This document shows positions 22,601 through 35,004 of a stretch of 64,000 bases of DNA, piece after piece. The first letter of the stretch is position 1. The number at the start of each line of letters is the position of its first letter. Position numbers and translations under genes: made by a program. The stretch is from the NCBI GenBank assembly GCA_016808115.1, contig JAEQBH010005401.1, positions 124,001-188,000 of the forward strand. The letters are read 5' to 3'. This DNA comes from Tetrastigma voinierianum. Lineage: Eukaryota > Streptophyta > Magnoliopsida > Vitales > Vitaceae. Under the pieces are notes generated by a model, which made no database searches, was not told the DNA's origin, and saw nothing but the letters and a program-made list of their open reading frames with translations.

Positions 22601-23345
22601 TAGAGACATGATCGAGCGTTTTCTAAGCCATACGTTCTAAAGAATCTGAATTATGGTATGTAGTCATGAAAGATGAGATGGATTCTATGGCCTCTAACAG
22701 AGTCTGGGATCTTATCAAGTTGCCTTATGGTGTAAAAGCCATTGGATGTAAATGGGTCTTTAAGACTAAAAAGACTCTGAAATGACATTGAGAGACATAA
22801 GGAAGACTAGAGTGGCCCGAAGAAGTTGCTCAAGGGAAGGAATTGACTACACATAGAACTTTTCTTCTATATCCAAGAAAGATTCTCTTCGAGTAATCAT
22901 CGCTTTAGTAGCTCATTTTGACTTTGAGCCATCGGATGGATATGTCTTTCTTAATATTTAATTTAGAGGAAGGGTTTACGTAAACAGCTTGAATCAGATT
23001 CTCTCTAGTACCGATGAACACTTAGTTGTGGCTTAAAAATCCATATACGGTTTGAAACAAAGCGTCCGACAGTCTTGCAAAGTTTTGTGAGAGTCATCTC
23101 TTCTTCGGTTTGAAAGAGAATGTCATGATAGTGTACATACCGTAAGGTCAGTGAGTAAGATATGTTATCTTGTTTTATACGTGGATGATATTTTCTATGA
23201 CTAACGATGTAGGCTTGATATCTGAGGTGAAACAATTCCTCTCAAAGAACTTTGATATGAAAGATATGGGTGAGACATCTTATGTCATTCCCATAAAGAT
23301 CCATAAGTAAAGATCTCAAGGCATTTTAGGTTTGTCTCAAGAGAT
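22601..23345 (+). pseudogene. Ty1/copia reverse transcriptase
   Basis: Landmarks in order: DSMASNRVWDL (22,679), KWVFKTKK-type text, SKKDSLRVIIALVAHFDFEP, KSIYGLKQSVRQ, and LVLYVDDIF with the catalytic YVDD at 23,178-23,189. MKDMGETSYVI and ILGLSQEIYINKV follow. The YVDD box is intact but the surrounding frame is shifted several times. Confidence 0.9.
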
Positions 23346-24171
23346 CTATATTAATAAAGTCTAAGAGAGATTTTGGATGAAAAGTTGTTCACCAAGTCCA
23401 GCTCCCATAGTGAAGGGCGATAGGTTCAGTTTGGATCAGTGCCTGAAGAACGATCTTGAGCGAAAACATATGAGAAACATTTTATATGCTTCGGCTTTTG
23501 GAAGTCTCATGTATGCATAGGTTTGTACCCGGCCTGACATTGCCTATGCAGTTGGAGTATTAGGGAGATATCAAATGTCCCCGAGGGTTGACCCTTTGGA
23601 AAGGCTGCCGAAGGTGATGCGTGCCTTTAAGGTACAAAGCACTTCATGTTGACGTACAAACAATCTGGTTGTTTGGAGGTGATTAGCTACTCCGACTCTG
23701 ACTTCGCTGGTTGTGTGGACTTCAGAAAGTCCACATCATGTTATATTTTTATGCTAGCAAGTGGAGCTGTGTCTTAGAGGAGCATGAAGCAGACCTTAAC
23801 GACCACATCTACTATGGAGGCCGAATTTGTTTCCTTCTTTTGAGGCCACTTCACATGGTGTTTGACTCAAAAGTTTCATTGTTGGTTGAGAGTTGTTGAT
23901 TCCATCTAGAGGCCATTGAGATTATATTGTGACAACTTAATTGCTGTTTTTTTTTTTTTTTTTTTTTGTGGCTAAGAATGACAAAAGTGGGAGTCAAAGT
24001 AAACACATCAACATAAAGTACTTAGCCATCCGGGAACGTGTCAAGGAACAAAAAGTGGTCATTAAGCACGTGCGTACTAAGTTGATGATTGCAGATTCTC
24101 TGACTAAAGGAATGTCAATCAAGTATTTCGAGGATCATGTAACTAATATGGGACTTGGGTCTGTTTTGTGA
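23346..24171 (+). pseudogene. Ty1/copia RNase H and end of pol
   Basis: Reads ASAFGSLMYA, VCTRPDIAYAVGVLGRYQMS, TTTSTMEAEFV and a DNLIAV stretch. A run of T residues interrupts it (about 23,947-23,968), and it resumes with KHINIKYLAIRERVKEQKVV. It ends at MIADSLTKGM...MGLGSVL with a natural stop at 24,169-24,171. These are the canonical copia RNase H landmarks in order. Confidence 0.9.
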
Positions 24172-24456
24172 TCTCAATTTTTTTCTTTTGTATGTACATA
24201 TTCAACTTTCTTATGAAACTCTTATTCAGTTGATGTTTCTCATAAAGTTGTGCACATACAGTTTATTGTGATTAGAGAAATATCATTAAGGTATGACTCA
24301 GAATAAACATATGGTTTATTCATAAAGATTAAAAGTCGTTATTTAAAGGGACAAATATATTGTGATACATGGTAAATAATACTCGCTATTAGAGGACTTG
24401 TAGCCATGATTTATATATTTGTTTCCTTATTAAATTGGATGTTGAATTTATGGGCC
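24172..24456 (+). other. Copia 3' untranslated region
   Basis: No reading frame. This is the stretch between the pol stop and the polypurine tract. It contains CATATGGTTTATTCATAAAG-like text typical of copia 3' leaders. Confidence 0.6.
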
Positions 24457-24467
24457 AAGTGGGAGAA
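24457..24467 (+). promoter_or_regulatory. Copia polypurine tract
   Basis: AAGTGGGAGAA directly precedes the LTR start TGTTGATTAAG. This is the plus-strand DNA primer of the element and marks the 3' LTR boundary. Confidence 0.88.
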
Positions 24468-24879
24468 TGTTGATTAAGTCTTCCAACAGCCAGGGGGGAT
24501 AAGTCCTTCTATTAATGGCCTATTTTTTGTGGCTCATTAATTTCACATCCGTGAGTGGAATAAGTGGTGAGACCCACTCTCTAATAACGACTATATAGGG
24601 TGATGACTCCCTATATATACAATAATTTATTTGATGGGCCCTTGGCTACCACATTAAAAAAATCAACCAACACCATCAGAAGAAAGAGTGTCCAGGTGCT
24701 AGAAGATCCCTCATATTCTTTGTTTGAACTTTAACAGTTATGACTGAAGGTATGATTAATTAGATTCCGCATTTAACTTAATTTATATGTGAGATTAGAT
24801 TTATCTTTCCTTATATATAATTTTAATCTCATGGTCCAATTGAAAATTTTGAAAGCAACTTATATAGTTATTTGTATCC
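24468..24879 (+). mobile_element. Copia 3' LTR, left part
   Basis: Starts TGTTGATTAAGTCTTCCAAC. Contains CTATATATACA near 24,612, a likely TATA box. It is interrupted at 24,879 by a complete LTR element, after which a few more bases may continue at 30,327. The 5' LTR of this copia is absent. Confidence 0.8.
24875..24879. repeat. Target-site duplication TATCC, left
   Basis: Identical to 30,322-30,326, flanking the 5,442-bp element. Confidence 0.93.
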
Positions 24880-25489
24880 TGATGATGCCTTTTTCAACCG
24901 AAACTAGGTTGGAGCGTGTTAGGTCGTTGGGCGGAGGCGGGGTATTCTTTGAGGCGCGTCAGTAAACTCACGGTGGGACTCCTTTGCGAAAACAAGAAGG
25001 GTCGGCGGGGCCGCCGTGGCGCGCTCGATGCTAAGTCGGTTCCTCCATGAGAAAAAGATGGCGCAGAGGCGAATGTTTTTACGTACCTTTCACCGATGGG
25101 GTGGCTTGGTATTTATAGCATATGTTTTTCTTAATTGGATGATGGTAAGGATTCTTTCCCATTGGATGGGGTATTTTTTGCCTTTATCGCTATCGGATTA
25201 ATAAGGGATAATGAGGGAGCAGTCATTGAGGATTATCCTACTTCCCTCATTGGTGAGATTCGGTTTGATTTATCGGATAAGTTGTTATTGAGAATTATCC
25301 TACTTCCCTTACTGGTGTGATTTAAGTTGATTTACAGGACATGGGCTTTTCAGATCGTCCATGTTATTGGCCCTTGGGGCGAACGAACTGGGCTTCCGTT
25401 TCGGGCCGGTGCCAGGGACTCGGGCGTCTCACTAGGCTTACCTTTTCCTTGGGCTTGGCGAGTGGGCTGCGCTATTTTAAGCCACATCA
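24880..25489 (+). repeat. Left 610-bp LTR of the non-autonomous element
   Basis: Aligns end to end with 29,712-30,321 at roughly 75-80% by eye. Shared blocks include AAGATGGCGCAGAGG, GTATTTATAGCATATGTTTT, CGGATTAATAAGGGATAATG and GGTTTGATTTATCGGATAAG. Confidence 0.92.
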
Positions 25490-25998
25490 GTTGCCCCCGG
25501 CCCTTGTATGCGGTGGCGTGTACGAGGTTGTATCGTTTGAATTGGGCCGCGACACCACATGTTTTCGGGGCTGGTTCGGTTAGGTCTTTGTCGCCGTCAT
25601 ATGTCTTGTGACAATAATGACTTTTCGGTTTTCGCGCCCATTTCTTCCAGCTCTTTCAGTTTCTTCCAAGAATATCCTATGGCCAGATTCGCCCTTGTGT
25701 TCCCACGATCTTAGCCTTTTGTTTTTCTCTGAGTTTGGGTTTTCCTTTCCTTAACATTCGTTCTGATCATCCGTGCAGAGTTCCTTTTGGCGTTTTGTGA
25801 TACTTTGCCTGAGGTAGCCTTTTATGTTCTGTTCCTGAGACTAGCGCGTCTTTTTTCCTATTGTGTCTTTTCGAGCGACATAGCGGAATGCTAGGGCCAG
25901 CTTGATTAGGTCTTGTTCTTATTACTTGTTACTCTCTGATTAAATTCGTTCTCTTCTTTGCATAGGGGTGACCTTTCTTGCTCGGTTGAGGCGGACGG
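25490..25998. other. Leader of the non-autonomous element
   Basis: GC-rich start TTGCCCCCGGCCC, then pyrimidine-rich sequence. No clear primer binding site could be matched to a tRNA on either strand. Confidence 0.5.
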
Positions 25999-26960
25999 GT
26001 GGCGCCTCAGGCTGGATCGGCTAGGGTTGTTCTTCGAGAGGCTTATTGCGGGGAGCCCGCACTTCTCTTAGACGAGGGTAAGGGGAAAATTGGCGAGATT
26101 AAATACCAGGGATCAAAATGTCCCGAAGTTAGCGTGCGAGAATGCTTTGGTGGGACCCTGCTTGAATCGAGCCTTTGTATGAGCCCCGACTGCGGCGTTA
26201 TAGGCCTTTTGGTGTCAGTGCGGTCTCTGGGCATTTTGAATTCCTCGTGGTCGAGTGCAAGATGGTGTGTTTCTTCGGTGTATGCGACAACGGCATCGGA
26301 TTTCCCTCACATCCGCCATGCAAAAGGAGTTTTGCAACATTTCAACGTCTGCCCTTCTCCTTTTGCCCGATTTTTGGGAGTGATACATTGGGTTGTTAGT
26401 TTTCTTCGGGGACCGAGGCTTTGGTGTTCTAATAAGCTCACATTCTGGACCTTTTAGTGTGAAGGAAGGAGGCCTCCCAGAGGCTTTCTTTATCTTCCGA
26501 GCGTTAGGTGCTACTTTGATTATCTCGGAACTTCCATCCTCTTATAGACTTTGGAAGGAACGTTACTTCTTCGTCAGTGGCTGCAGTTGGGAATACGATC
26601 CCCTTGATAAGGATGATACTGCAGTGATTCTGTTTGCTGAACCACTCTTGAATCTTCGTGAGAGCATCGCTTTGGTTTGGATTTGGTCTATCTTTCTTAA
26701 GTTATGGGTATAAGCAATTACGTATTGGATATATTCCTTCAGTGTTACGCCACGATCTCATTAGAAGACAAAGTCATAAAGCGGGAGTTGGCTAAGTGCC
26801 TTCCGCGCACTTACTCGGAGCTTATCAGGTCGGATATTCCGGATCTTCAGGTTCGAGGTCCTCCCGTCCTGCTACCTTGAGACCTTCACCTCCCTTCGTT
26901 ATTAAGCTTTCTCACGATGGGCCTCCTGGCATCAAGCCGGCAGGGGGAGAGCTTTTGGCT
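25999..26960 (+). pseudogene. PF04195-like plant 'putative gypsy type transposon' protein relic
   Basis: Three plus-strand frames continue one protein. The first (25,999-26,457) ends HNVCPSPFARFLGV-like after DFPHIRHAKGVLQHFNVC, matching the family's 'RFPLHPF...L..F....QL.PN.WR' region. The next (26,393-26,713) reads DRGFGVLISSHSGPFSVKEG, PEAFFIFRALGATLIISELP, SSYRLWKERYFFVSG and WEYDPLDKDDT, the best-kept part. A third frame near 26,790 has KRELAKCLPRTYSELIRSDI. The family is common inside plant LTR elements and its role is unknown, possibly gag-like. Frameshifts make this copy defective. Confidence 0.75.
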
Positions 26961-28379
26961 TGAGTGGAGGCGTTGTCGAAGTCTCGGGTGTGGAAGCGGA
27001 GGAAACTACGGACTCTCTGTGAGAGGGCCGCTTTGTCTGGGGTAAAGTCTCGAAGTTGGGGTCGTCTTCTTCTGCCCGCCCGGCTTAGAGTCTTTGGGAC
27101 AGTGATGTCGCTGCTTCGTCAGGGTTCTGGGAGCCTCGAGTTCAGCGACCTCGCTCACGGCTCTGGCTACTTGAGCGGGCTCCTGGGAAGGGGCTGTGAG
27201 CCTCAGTTGGAGGTCATGCTATTATTGTTTGGAGTCCTTCGGTGCGGGCGTGAGGCCTCCTTCGTCGGCGGAAGGCGGGAGGGGAGCGCCCGGCGACGGA
27301 TGCGATTCCTTGCTCTTGTCTGGGGCTTTGCGGTTGGACGGTCGTCCATCCTTTGAGAATCGACCTCGAAGTCAGGTGCCTTACACATTGAGAAGCCCAA
27401 TACGTCCGCGAGGTCGCCTACAGTAAGTTCAGGTGTCTCGTTGTGTCTGCTTTTATCTTGGGTTTGAGTTGCGTGTTGACTTTAAGTTGGGTATCGACAA
27501 GTGGCTACTCATTTGAAGAGTTTTGCGAGAGTTAGATTGAATGAGGGGCGCGTGCAGCGCAGTCTCTGACGGTGGCTAACTCTTGTTTTACGAGCAAGTT
27601 GAGTTCTTGAAATCGGGGTGTAGAATATACGGAGGAGGCGAGTGAAGCTTAAGTCCGTCTGATGAACTCTGTCGGCCCCGGCCTTGGCTGAGTAGGAAAG
27701 AAAGGCTGGGATAACTAGAAATGTGAAGTTGAGCTTTGAAGTCATGGGCCGGGTTAAAGTTACTAGGATGACTCTTGGAGGCTAGGGGCGTCTTCGCAGT
27801 GCCGGGGCCCGAGCTTGGTGTCGGGGATGGCTACTTGATACGTCGGAGAGCAGTGTGAAGCGTTGGGAAGAAGCGTGCGTGTTACCCGGACACATTGTCA
27901 ACTCCAGCAGTATTCTTTAGACGGGCAGATGTGGCACCAAGTGCAGCTCTGGTGAGCACTTCAGTGAGGAGTGCTAGTGGTTGCAGTGACCTTCATAGGT
28001 AAAACTCTGGTTATTGAGGGACGGAGTGTCAGCAGTTTGGGATGAGGCACCTTATGTTATGTGAGCGCGGATTGACTCTTTGAAGGAAAATTTGCTTAGT
28101 GCCCTACCGGGTTTGGATCTTAACCGACATTCTAGTGATGAGAAATTTGAAGAGTCCTTTTAACGGCGCTACGGAGAGCAACACTCTCTTGAGGCTCGCT
28201 CCCACCTTGGCGCTGAACTCATATATGACTTTCTTTGTTTTATTTTTTTATCTGGGAGCAGACAGGGATATATGCTAACGTTGCTCTCAGTGAATACCCC
28301 GTTTAAATGCATTGTTTTGCCTTTTCTACCCCTTTTTTTTTAAAGCTAGCGTCCTTGTTTTGCTCTTGCTGAGCTATCT
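26961..28379. other. Non-coding interior of the element
   Basis: GC-rich (CTCGGG, GAGGC and CTTCGTC words are frequent). Several overlapping open frames at 26,964-27,426 show no domain I recognise and are probably compositional. Confidence 0.5.
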
Positions 28380-29430
28380 GGAGTCGAGGCTTTATGGCCT
28401 TGCGGGTTGAGTTGTTAAGCTCCTCAGCGAAATTTCTGCTTCGGGTTTTATGGGCTAAAATGCACAGAGTGCATTTGCTCTTGAGTGTCACTTTGAGTTG
28501 AGCTCTTGGCCCGGGCGTAAGGCTTTATGGGCCTCGCACTGGCGACCGGCTCTGGGTGCAAATCCTCTGAGTTGAGGCGGTTAGAGCTCTTAAGCCGAGT
28601 ACTAAGGCTTTATGGTGAAGCACTGGTGAATAGTTGAGCTCTTAAGGCCCGGGATGTTGAGGTTTATGAGTGCATCTTGAGGCCCAGGCTTGGCTCCTCG
28701 GGCTAATATGCTGGGTTGAGCCGGTCGCTCTTCGCGGCGCGAGGCTTGCTGTTTCGCACTGGCCCGAGCCCCGACTCTCGAGTTGTCAGATGCGAGTTGA
28801 AGCCAATTGAGCTCTTAAGCTGTGGTGACTCGGCGCGGCGCACTAAGATCTTAGGGTTTCTATGGCCCGTTTGTTGGGGTACCAGGGGCGGCCCAAGGCA
28901 CCTCACGAGGCTGTTAGGCTCTATGGCCAGGCTGTTGGGCTCTTGGCGGCCCCGAGGCCTTGCGGTGATGCTTCCTGGCCCAGGCCCTAGCTGGGCTCTG
29001 GGGCGGCGGGCACTTCTGAGCTCTGGCGGCTGTTGTGCTCTGGGCGTTGAGGCCTTCTTTGTTTGTCAATTTCTATGGCTGAGTTCTTTGGGCTCTGGGG
29101 CGTGAGGCCTTCATGGTTATCAGCTCTATGGCTGAATTCTTTGGGCTCTGGCGGGCTTCTTATTTGTTAAGCTCTGTAGTGGCTGTTAAATTATCTGAAC
29201 TAAATTTGTTGGGGCTCACTGGTATTAAATTTTCATTTGTTAAGCTCTGGCTGTTTCTTAGACTCCCAGGAAATTGTGAATTTCCCAGTGTCGATCTCTG
29301 TATTTGTTTCTTACAGACTCCTTGTTGTTGGTACTTCTTGTTGTTAAACTCTATGACCATTGATGAGCTCTTGGCGACGCCAGCTCTGTATTAAACTCTA
29401 TGGCCCATTTCTTTGGAGCTCAGGGGTCTT
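28380..29430. repeat. Degenerate GC-rich tandem repeat, about 60-70 bp period
   Basis: The words GAGCTCTTAAG, GGCCCGGG, GTTGAGGCTTTATGGGCC and GGGCTCTGGCGG recur irregularly along about 1 kb. The array lies just inside the right LTR. Units have lost register, so the period is only an estimate. Confidence 0.65.
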
Positions 29431-29711
29431 GAGGCGCTTCACGCATTTGAGTTTGTCGCACCTCAGGTGGGTGTTGTGTCTTCACGGTGAGTTGCTTTCC
29501 CAACTCTCTATCGAAGCGTTGGTTGGTGGTGAATTTGCCTAACCTAAATGCAGTGATTAACTGCATCGTTTCCTAACGTCTTAGGGAGGTGTTGTCTATC
29601 TTTGTTGGTCACGCATCCTTGGAGGATTGGTGTTGCTCCTTGTGTTAGGAGTTGATACCATGTCGATTCTTGAAAGATTAACTTTATTTGTAAAGGCTGT
29701 CGTTCCGATAT

Positions 29712-30321
29712 TGATGATGCCTTTCCAGCCGGAGCGAGTGAAACGTGTTGGAGTTGTTGGGCGAAGCGGGGACATTCTTTGGCCGTCCGCTGACTTCACG
29801 AGTGTGAACTCCCTTTGCAAAAACAAGAAGAAGTAGAGATTCGAGGGCTTATCATGTTGCTCGATCTAGTCAGTTCCTCAGTGAGAAAAGATGGCGCAGA
29901 GGGTGAATGTTTTTACGATACCAACTCACTTAGATGGGGTGACACGGTATTTATAGCATATGTTTTTCCTAATTGGATGATGTGGGTTTAACTCGTTGGA
30001 TGGGGTATTTTAACGCTTTATATTTATCGGATTAATAAGGGATAATGAGGGCTTGATCATTAAGGATTATCTACTTCTGATGGTGAGATTGGTTTGATTT
30101 ATCGGATAAGGCATTGTGGGATTATCCTAACTTCGCTTTCTTGGTGTGATTAAGTTGATTCTGAGGACATGGACTTTTGGTCGTCCAAGTGTTGTGAGCC
30201 ACTTGGGAGCGAGCAAGCTGAACCAGGTTTGGTAGGTCACGAGGGCTCCGTGTCTCTTTGGGCTTACCTTTTTCTTGGGTTTGGTGAGTGAGCCTGCGCG
30301 CCTATTTTTTAAACCCTATCA
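29712..30321 (+). repeat. Right 610-bp LTR of the non-autonomous element
   Basis: Same length as the left LTR despite about 20-25% apparent divergence. It ends CCCTATCA and is followed by the TATCC duplication at 30,322-30,326. Confidence 0.92.
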
Positions 30322-30326
30322 TATCC

Positions 30327-32626
30327 TTAAATGTTCAGAATTCCAAATGCGCGATGAAGGTAGATACATAGCTTATGGAGCAGCCCTAACGAAATCTGGG
30401 TAACCATTATATATATATATATATAAGACGAGAGATATTGATATTTAACAAAATTGTAGGACCAGCATCCAATAGGATTTTGAGCAACAAAAGCAGTCTG
30501 CCATTTTCCATATAAATCAAAAAAATTTTAGTATCAAAATTTAAGATTTTAAGATTTGGGATGGACTTTCAAATTCTAATATACCATAGAATTATTAGTT
30601 TAAAATTCTATCAAAATTTTTTTTCCAATTATATTTGTTCGTTGATTTCACTTATTTTATTTTTTGACGTTTGAGTTGAATATATGTAATACATTATTAG
30701 TTTTGAAATTCTAGTAAATATATTTCTTACTATATTGATATTTAATTTCATTTATTTAAATTCATTCTAAAAACAAAATGATTATTCAATTCAAACTAGT
30801 TTCATATTAATAGTGATGATATTTACATCTTATTATTTATATAGTAAAATTTTGAAAAAAATAATATAATATGGGCACATAATTTAGGTGTTAAGTCCTT
30901 TAAATAAAAGCATAATTTAACAAATAAAACTAATTAACAGTTTATTATTAGCTAAAATAAATTAATACAATAAGTAAATAAGTAATATATAAACAAGGTT
31001 AGTCATGATATTTAATAATTTAAAATCTCTTCTTCGATTAACTTCTATCCTATCCTATGATTACTTACATATACAATTTATTTTCTAAGTCAGTTGAAGA
31101 TTTACACCTTTATTTTCTATTTTTATCGTCTATTTCAACTTAAAGTGGTGACATCATTTCCTCTTGGTCAAACAAACAATGCTCTTGAGCTTTATGGACT
31201 GACATCTATTGATTGAAGCTTAATCTCAAATGGACAATTAGTTAACAGGATAAGAAAAAGCACAAGGCAGGCACCTCAGACAAATTAAGTTCGAGTTCAG
31301 TTATAAGAAGCTTGTTTTTATATGAGAGCAGGTTTTAATACTAGATAAATTATGATTTTATCTCTTACAAGATCACATGTAGGTTAAAATTTTAATGCGA
31401 GAAAGCATGCATCTCGAAAAAATAAAATTATCGTCCCAGTAATATAAAAATTAGTTCGTAATTATGAAATAAGCGAACCCATTAAGTTATCCTAGACAAT
31501 GGGCCAGCTATCATGACATTAATACATGTTCAGAGGATATAATATTACATATCAGCTTTATGCTTTTATGCCAAATCAAACTTTAGGAATAGACTAGCAA
31601 GCAAGTCCCACAATATATTTTTAAAATATATTTTTTGAAAGCTCTTTCAACACAATTTTGAATTGGTCTACAATTTCTAGCCTAATTCTTGTGCTGTCTC
31701 AAGTAATCAATAATATGATTATCACGAATTGTCTTCCTTTGTTTTCATTTCACCTGAATGGGTAGTACAATTTCATACCTATGTATCCTTCCAAATGTTG
31801 ATTAGAAATTCAAAGTTTTTCATTTCATCAACTTCTAACCCATTATATGTTTCTAAAATTTCTTGGAACATTCATTTATTATCATTTTGAGTCACTTGAA
31901 AATCCTTACTTTTATCTTCTTACAATCCTATGATTTGCCTCTACCATACATTATAGCTATATTATAAAAAAAATGCTCAAAGAAATAAAAAAATATACAA
32001 AAAATGCAAATAGGAAGTATAATCCCATTTACCTCCGCTCCATCTTACAGTGTAGGATGATAAAATATGATAATCATATTAGTAAAACACTTTCAAACAT
32101 ATAATATCCATAATATAATTCCAAAAGAACTAATTTACTTTATTTTGATCGAAATTTTACTTCGATGACATGTATCAAAGTACTAACCTCAAAAAGATTG
32201 TTGTTTTTTTTTTTCTTTTCAATTAGATACATAATTTATTTTATAAACTTTAATTAGCAAGCATTTGAGGATATTATCATATCGATTGCAATGGAAATTT
32301 TATATCTAATCCTGGTTGTACTCCATTAAAGAGTTAGGATTAAAAAATAATAGGGATTAAGTGTAAAAGGGTCTACAAAAAGCTCATAATTTAGAACAAA
32401 TTGGATATCATGGATTTAAGGTTATTCGAGTTAGCTCCAAGTTATGGTTTAAATAATTATTAATTGGTCGAGTGCTCAATCATTAGAACTTGTCCCTAGG
32501 TGGTTAGAACTTTCACATGTTGTGCTTCAATGTTCACCCTTCACCATCTCACGAGTGGTGGCGTGACAAAAAATTTCAAACAATTTAAAAAAAATTTGAA
32601 AAAAAAGGATAATGTCAGATCGAGTC
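30327..32626. other. AT-rich unassigned region
   Basis: More than 70% A+T by eye. No domain is recognised in six frames. The first 10-90 bp may be the remainder of the copia 3' LTR; TTAAATGTTCA is a possible end. A short (TA)n lies at 30,408-30,424 and a T-run near 32,203-32,215. The rest looks like eroded intergenic or old transposon sequence. Confidence 0.5.
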
Positions 32627-33229
32627 TTGTATGGCTATAGGCCCTGCATTTTTCATGTGTGTCCCCACTCGATGGTGAGACTTGCTTTTTTTATTTTTAT
32701 TTCTTTGAAACAATAATTAAAAAAAATGGTTTTTAGGTTAAACTATTTTTGTTATTTTTTTAAAGAGAAAGCAATAAGAAATAAAACTGATGTAGCTCCT
32801 TTTATTTAGGAAAGGCGTGTCGAAATGGCAGAGTCAGGAATTCGAAGATTCGTGTTACTATTGGGAAGGTCGATTGATGGTACATGCTTGCATTTAAGTA
32901 AGGTATAAAATAGTGGCTCTTTAAGCGATTTGAGGAAATGTGACGATCGATCGATTGATTCATGGATAAGTAAATCGTATCTCGATGACAAACCAACAAC
33001 AAAATTAAAGAAATATATATGCGGCGGTAGAATGTATTGATAATGAAAATCGTGTTAGTTATTATGGCGTTATAGAATAATCTAAAGCGTTCGATTTAAG
33101 CGGTTTATAAATTAGAAATTGAATCGTTTGTTAAGGATCGTGAGATGTCGGGTCTTGTGGCAGTTTATATGTTCACAAATTAATACAAGATCCCCATTTT
33201 ATAAAAACTATATAATTATTCATGTGATT

Positions 33230-33800
33230 TTAAAATTTTTGGCTTGATTTGAAATGAAGTTTGAAAATTGAAAATTTGAAATTTTGGAAGTGAAATTTTT
33301 GAAATGAATTTGAAGTTTGGGAATTTTGGATTAGGATTTTGGAAATTGAATTTTAAGTCAGAACTTGAATTTTATAAATTTGAGATTTGAAATTTAGAAA
33401 TTGAAATATTTGAATTTTTAAACTATGAAACTTTGAATTTTGGGATTGAGAAATTGTAAATTTGAAATTTGAAACTTTAAAATTTGAAATTGGAAATTAG
33501 GAGACTTTGTATTTTTAGATTATGACCTTAGAATTTTGAAATTGAGAATTTGTAAATTGAAAAATGAAAAGCTGGAAAAAAAAAATGAAATTGAAAATTA
33601 AGGAAATTGAATTTTAGAGTTGAAAAATTGGTTTTAGAAGATAAGAAAATGTGAATTTGAATTTTGAAAATTGGATATTAAATTTAAAAAAAAAAGAAGA
33701 TAAATGAAAATTTAGTATTTGAATTTTGGAAGACTTTAATTTTAAGATTAAATTGAAAAAAAATGAATTTTAGAAATGAAATTTAGTAAATTAAGGTGGA
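33230..33800. repeat. Low-complexity TTTGAAATTTGG-type repeat
   Basis: Short words AATTTGAAATTT, GAATTTTGG and GAAATTGAATTTT alternate for about 570 bp. The same array occurs at 61,700-62,290 in the partner repeat. Confidence 0.85.
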
Positions 33801-33949
33801 AATTTAATGAGTAGAGTGAGTGAGAATACGTGGCCGAAATGCTGGTCGAATGGCCCTGTAAGAGTGGAGGTAGTAGCACAGGGGTTGGGCACAGATGGGT
33901 TCGCACAATGGGTTGGATGCAGAGTAAATAAGTTGTAATAGATTGAGCG

Positions 33950-34410
33950 TAAGTATGTTGGCTAAGTAATGAGCTTGGTAATGAGTTTGGCCACAATTTG
34001 ATGAGGCAGGCGGGTGAACTGGCCCAATGGATTGAGCTTTAATTTGATGGGTGTAATGGAACTGGCCCAATAGGTTGAGCTCTGGTGGCCCAATGGGTTG
34101 GATCCCAGTATATTAAGACTGGAAGCAATGGGGCGAGCTAGTGGGGTGGGCCCTAAATTGATGGGCTAGACAATAGGTGGGCTAGTATGTTGGGCACTAG
34201 ACTAATGAGAAAACGAGCCCAGTGAGTTGAGCACAATTTGATGAAGCAGTAATGGTTGACCTAATTTGATGGAGTCACAGACTAATGAACTTGGTAATGG
34301 GTTTGACCTAATTATGTTGGGCACTGAAGTAATGAGCTTGAGCCCAGTGGGTTGAGCTTAATTTGATGGACCTAAATTAATGGTTTAAATTAATGAGTTT
34401 GGCCTAATTT
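33950..34410. repeat. Minisatellite with GGCCCAATGGGTTGAGC and AATTTGATGGGC words
   Basis: The two words alternate about every 35-45 bp. A diverged copy of the array is at 62,440-62,700. Confidence 0.8.
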
Positions 34411-35004
34411 GAATATTTAATAATTTAACATTTATTCAAAATAAAATTATAACATTCAATCATACTAAATAAAATAAAAATTATGTTAATTAACAATTCA
34501 AAAAATGATAACTTAGGATAAATTCACATATTATAAAATTTAATTTCTCATTATTCAAAACTAATTTCACATATTAAAATCTAAATTACATCTAAAAAAA
34601 AAACTTATAATTTAATATTTGACAACCTAAAGTCCATACAAAAATTTTAAGTTAATTATTAACACACAAAAATATAATTACACAAATAACACAAATTAAA
34701 CCTACAATAAAGTAAGAGAAAAATGTAAGATTCAAGCTAATTATATAAGTTTCACAAATAGCAATTTTTCACATAAGTTTCACCAATAACAATTTTTTCC
34801 TATCCACACACACACATAAATCTCATAATAGCCCATAAAAAAAAATCCAATCCCACAAATACATACATGTGTGAATTTTATGCTAAAGAAAATGTGTAAT
34901 GAGTGTTGACAAAAATGAGAAGAAAAAAGGAAAAAGAAAAAAGAAGGTATGAGTATTTTACCTTTATGATGTTTATTTGAATTTGTTTCTTTTAAAAGTA
35001 AAAA

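Larger units (their letters stand above)
24880..30321. mobile_element. Complete non-autonomous LTR retrotransposon (5,442 bp)
   Basis: Two direct terminal repeats of 610 bp (24,880-25,489 and 29,712-30,321) start TGATGATGCC and end in CA. They are bounded by a perfect TATCC duplication. The roughly 4.2-kb interior has no RT, RNase H or integrase. It carries relics of a PF04195-like plant transposon protein and GC-rich tandem repeats. It inserted into the copia 3' LTR, so it is younger than that copia. Orientation is unsettled. Both LTRs have GGTATTTATAGCATATG, a TATA-like box on the plus strand, and the PF04195-like frame is also plus. Confidence 0.9.

Noticed and set aside
20284..24171. Endogenous pararetrovirus instead of copia
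   Set aside because: Protease-integrase-RT-RNase H order, CCHC gag, copia RT signatures and a typical PPT/LTR are present. No movement-protein or coat-protein motifs were seen.
26964..27426. 130- and 76-residue plus-strand frames that might be a host gene
   Set aside because: They lie inside an LTR element with target duplications and match no domain I know. GC-rich composition explains the length.
31690..31950. Possible antisense copia integrase fragment
   Set aside because: I tried to match QNGVAER- and SDNGGE-type motifs on the minus strand and found none convincing.
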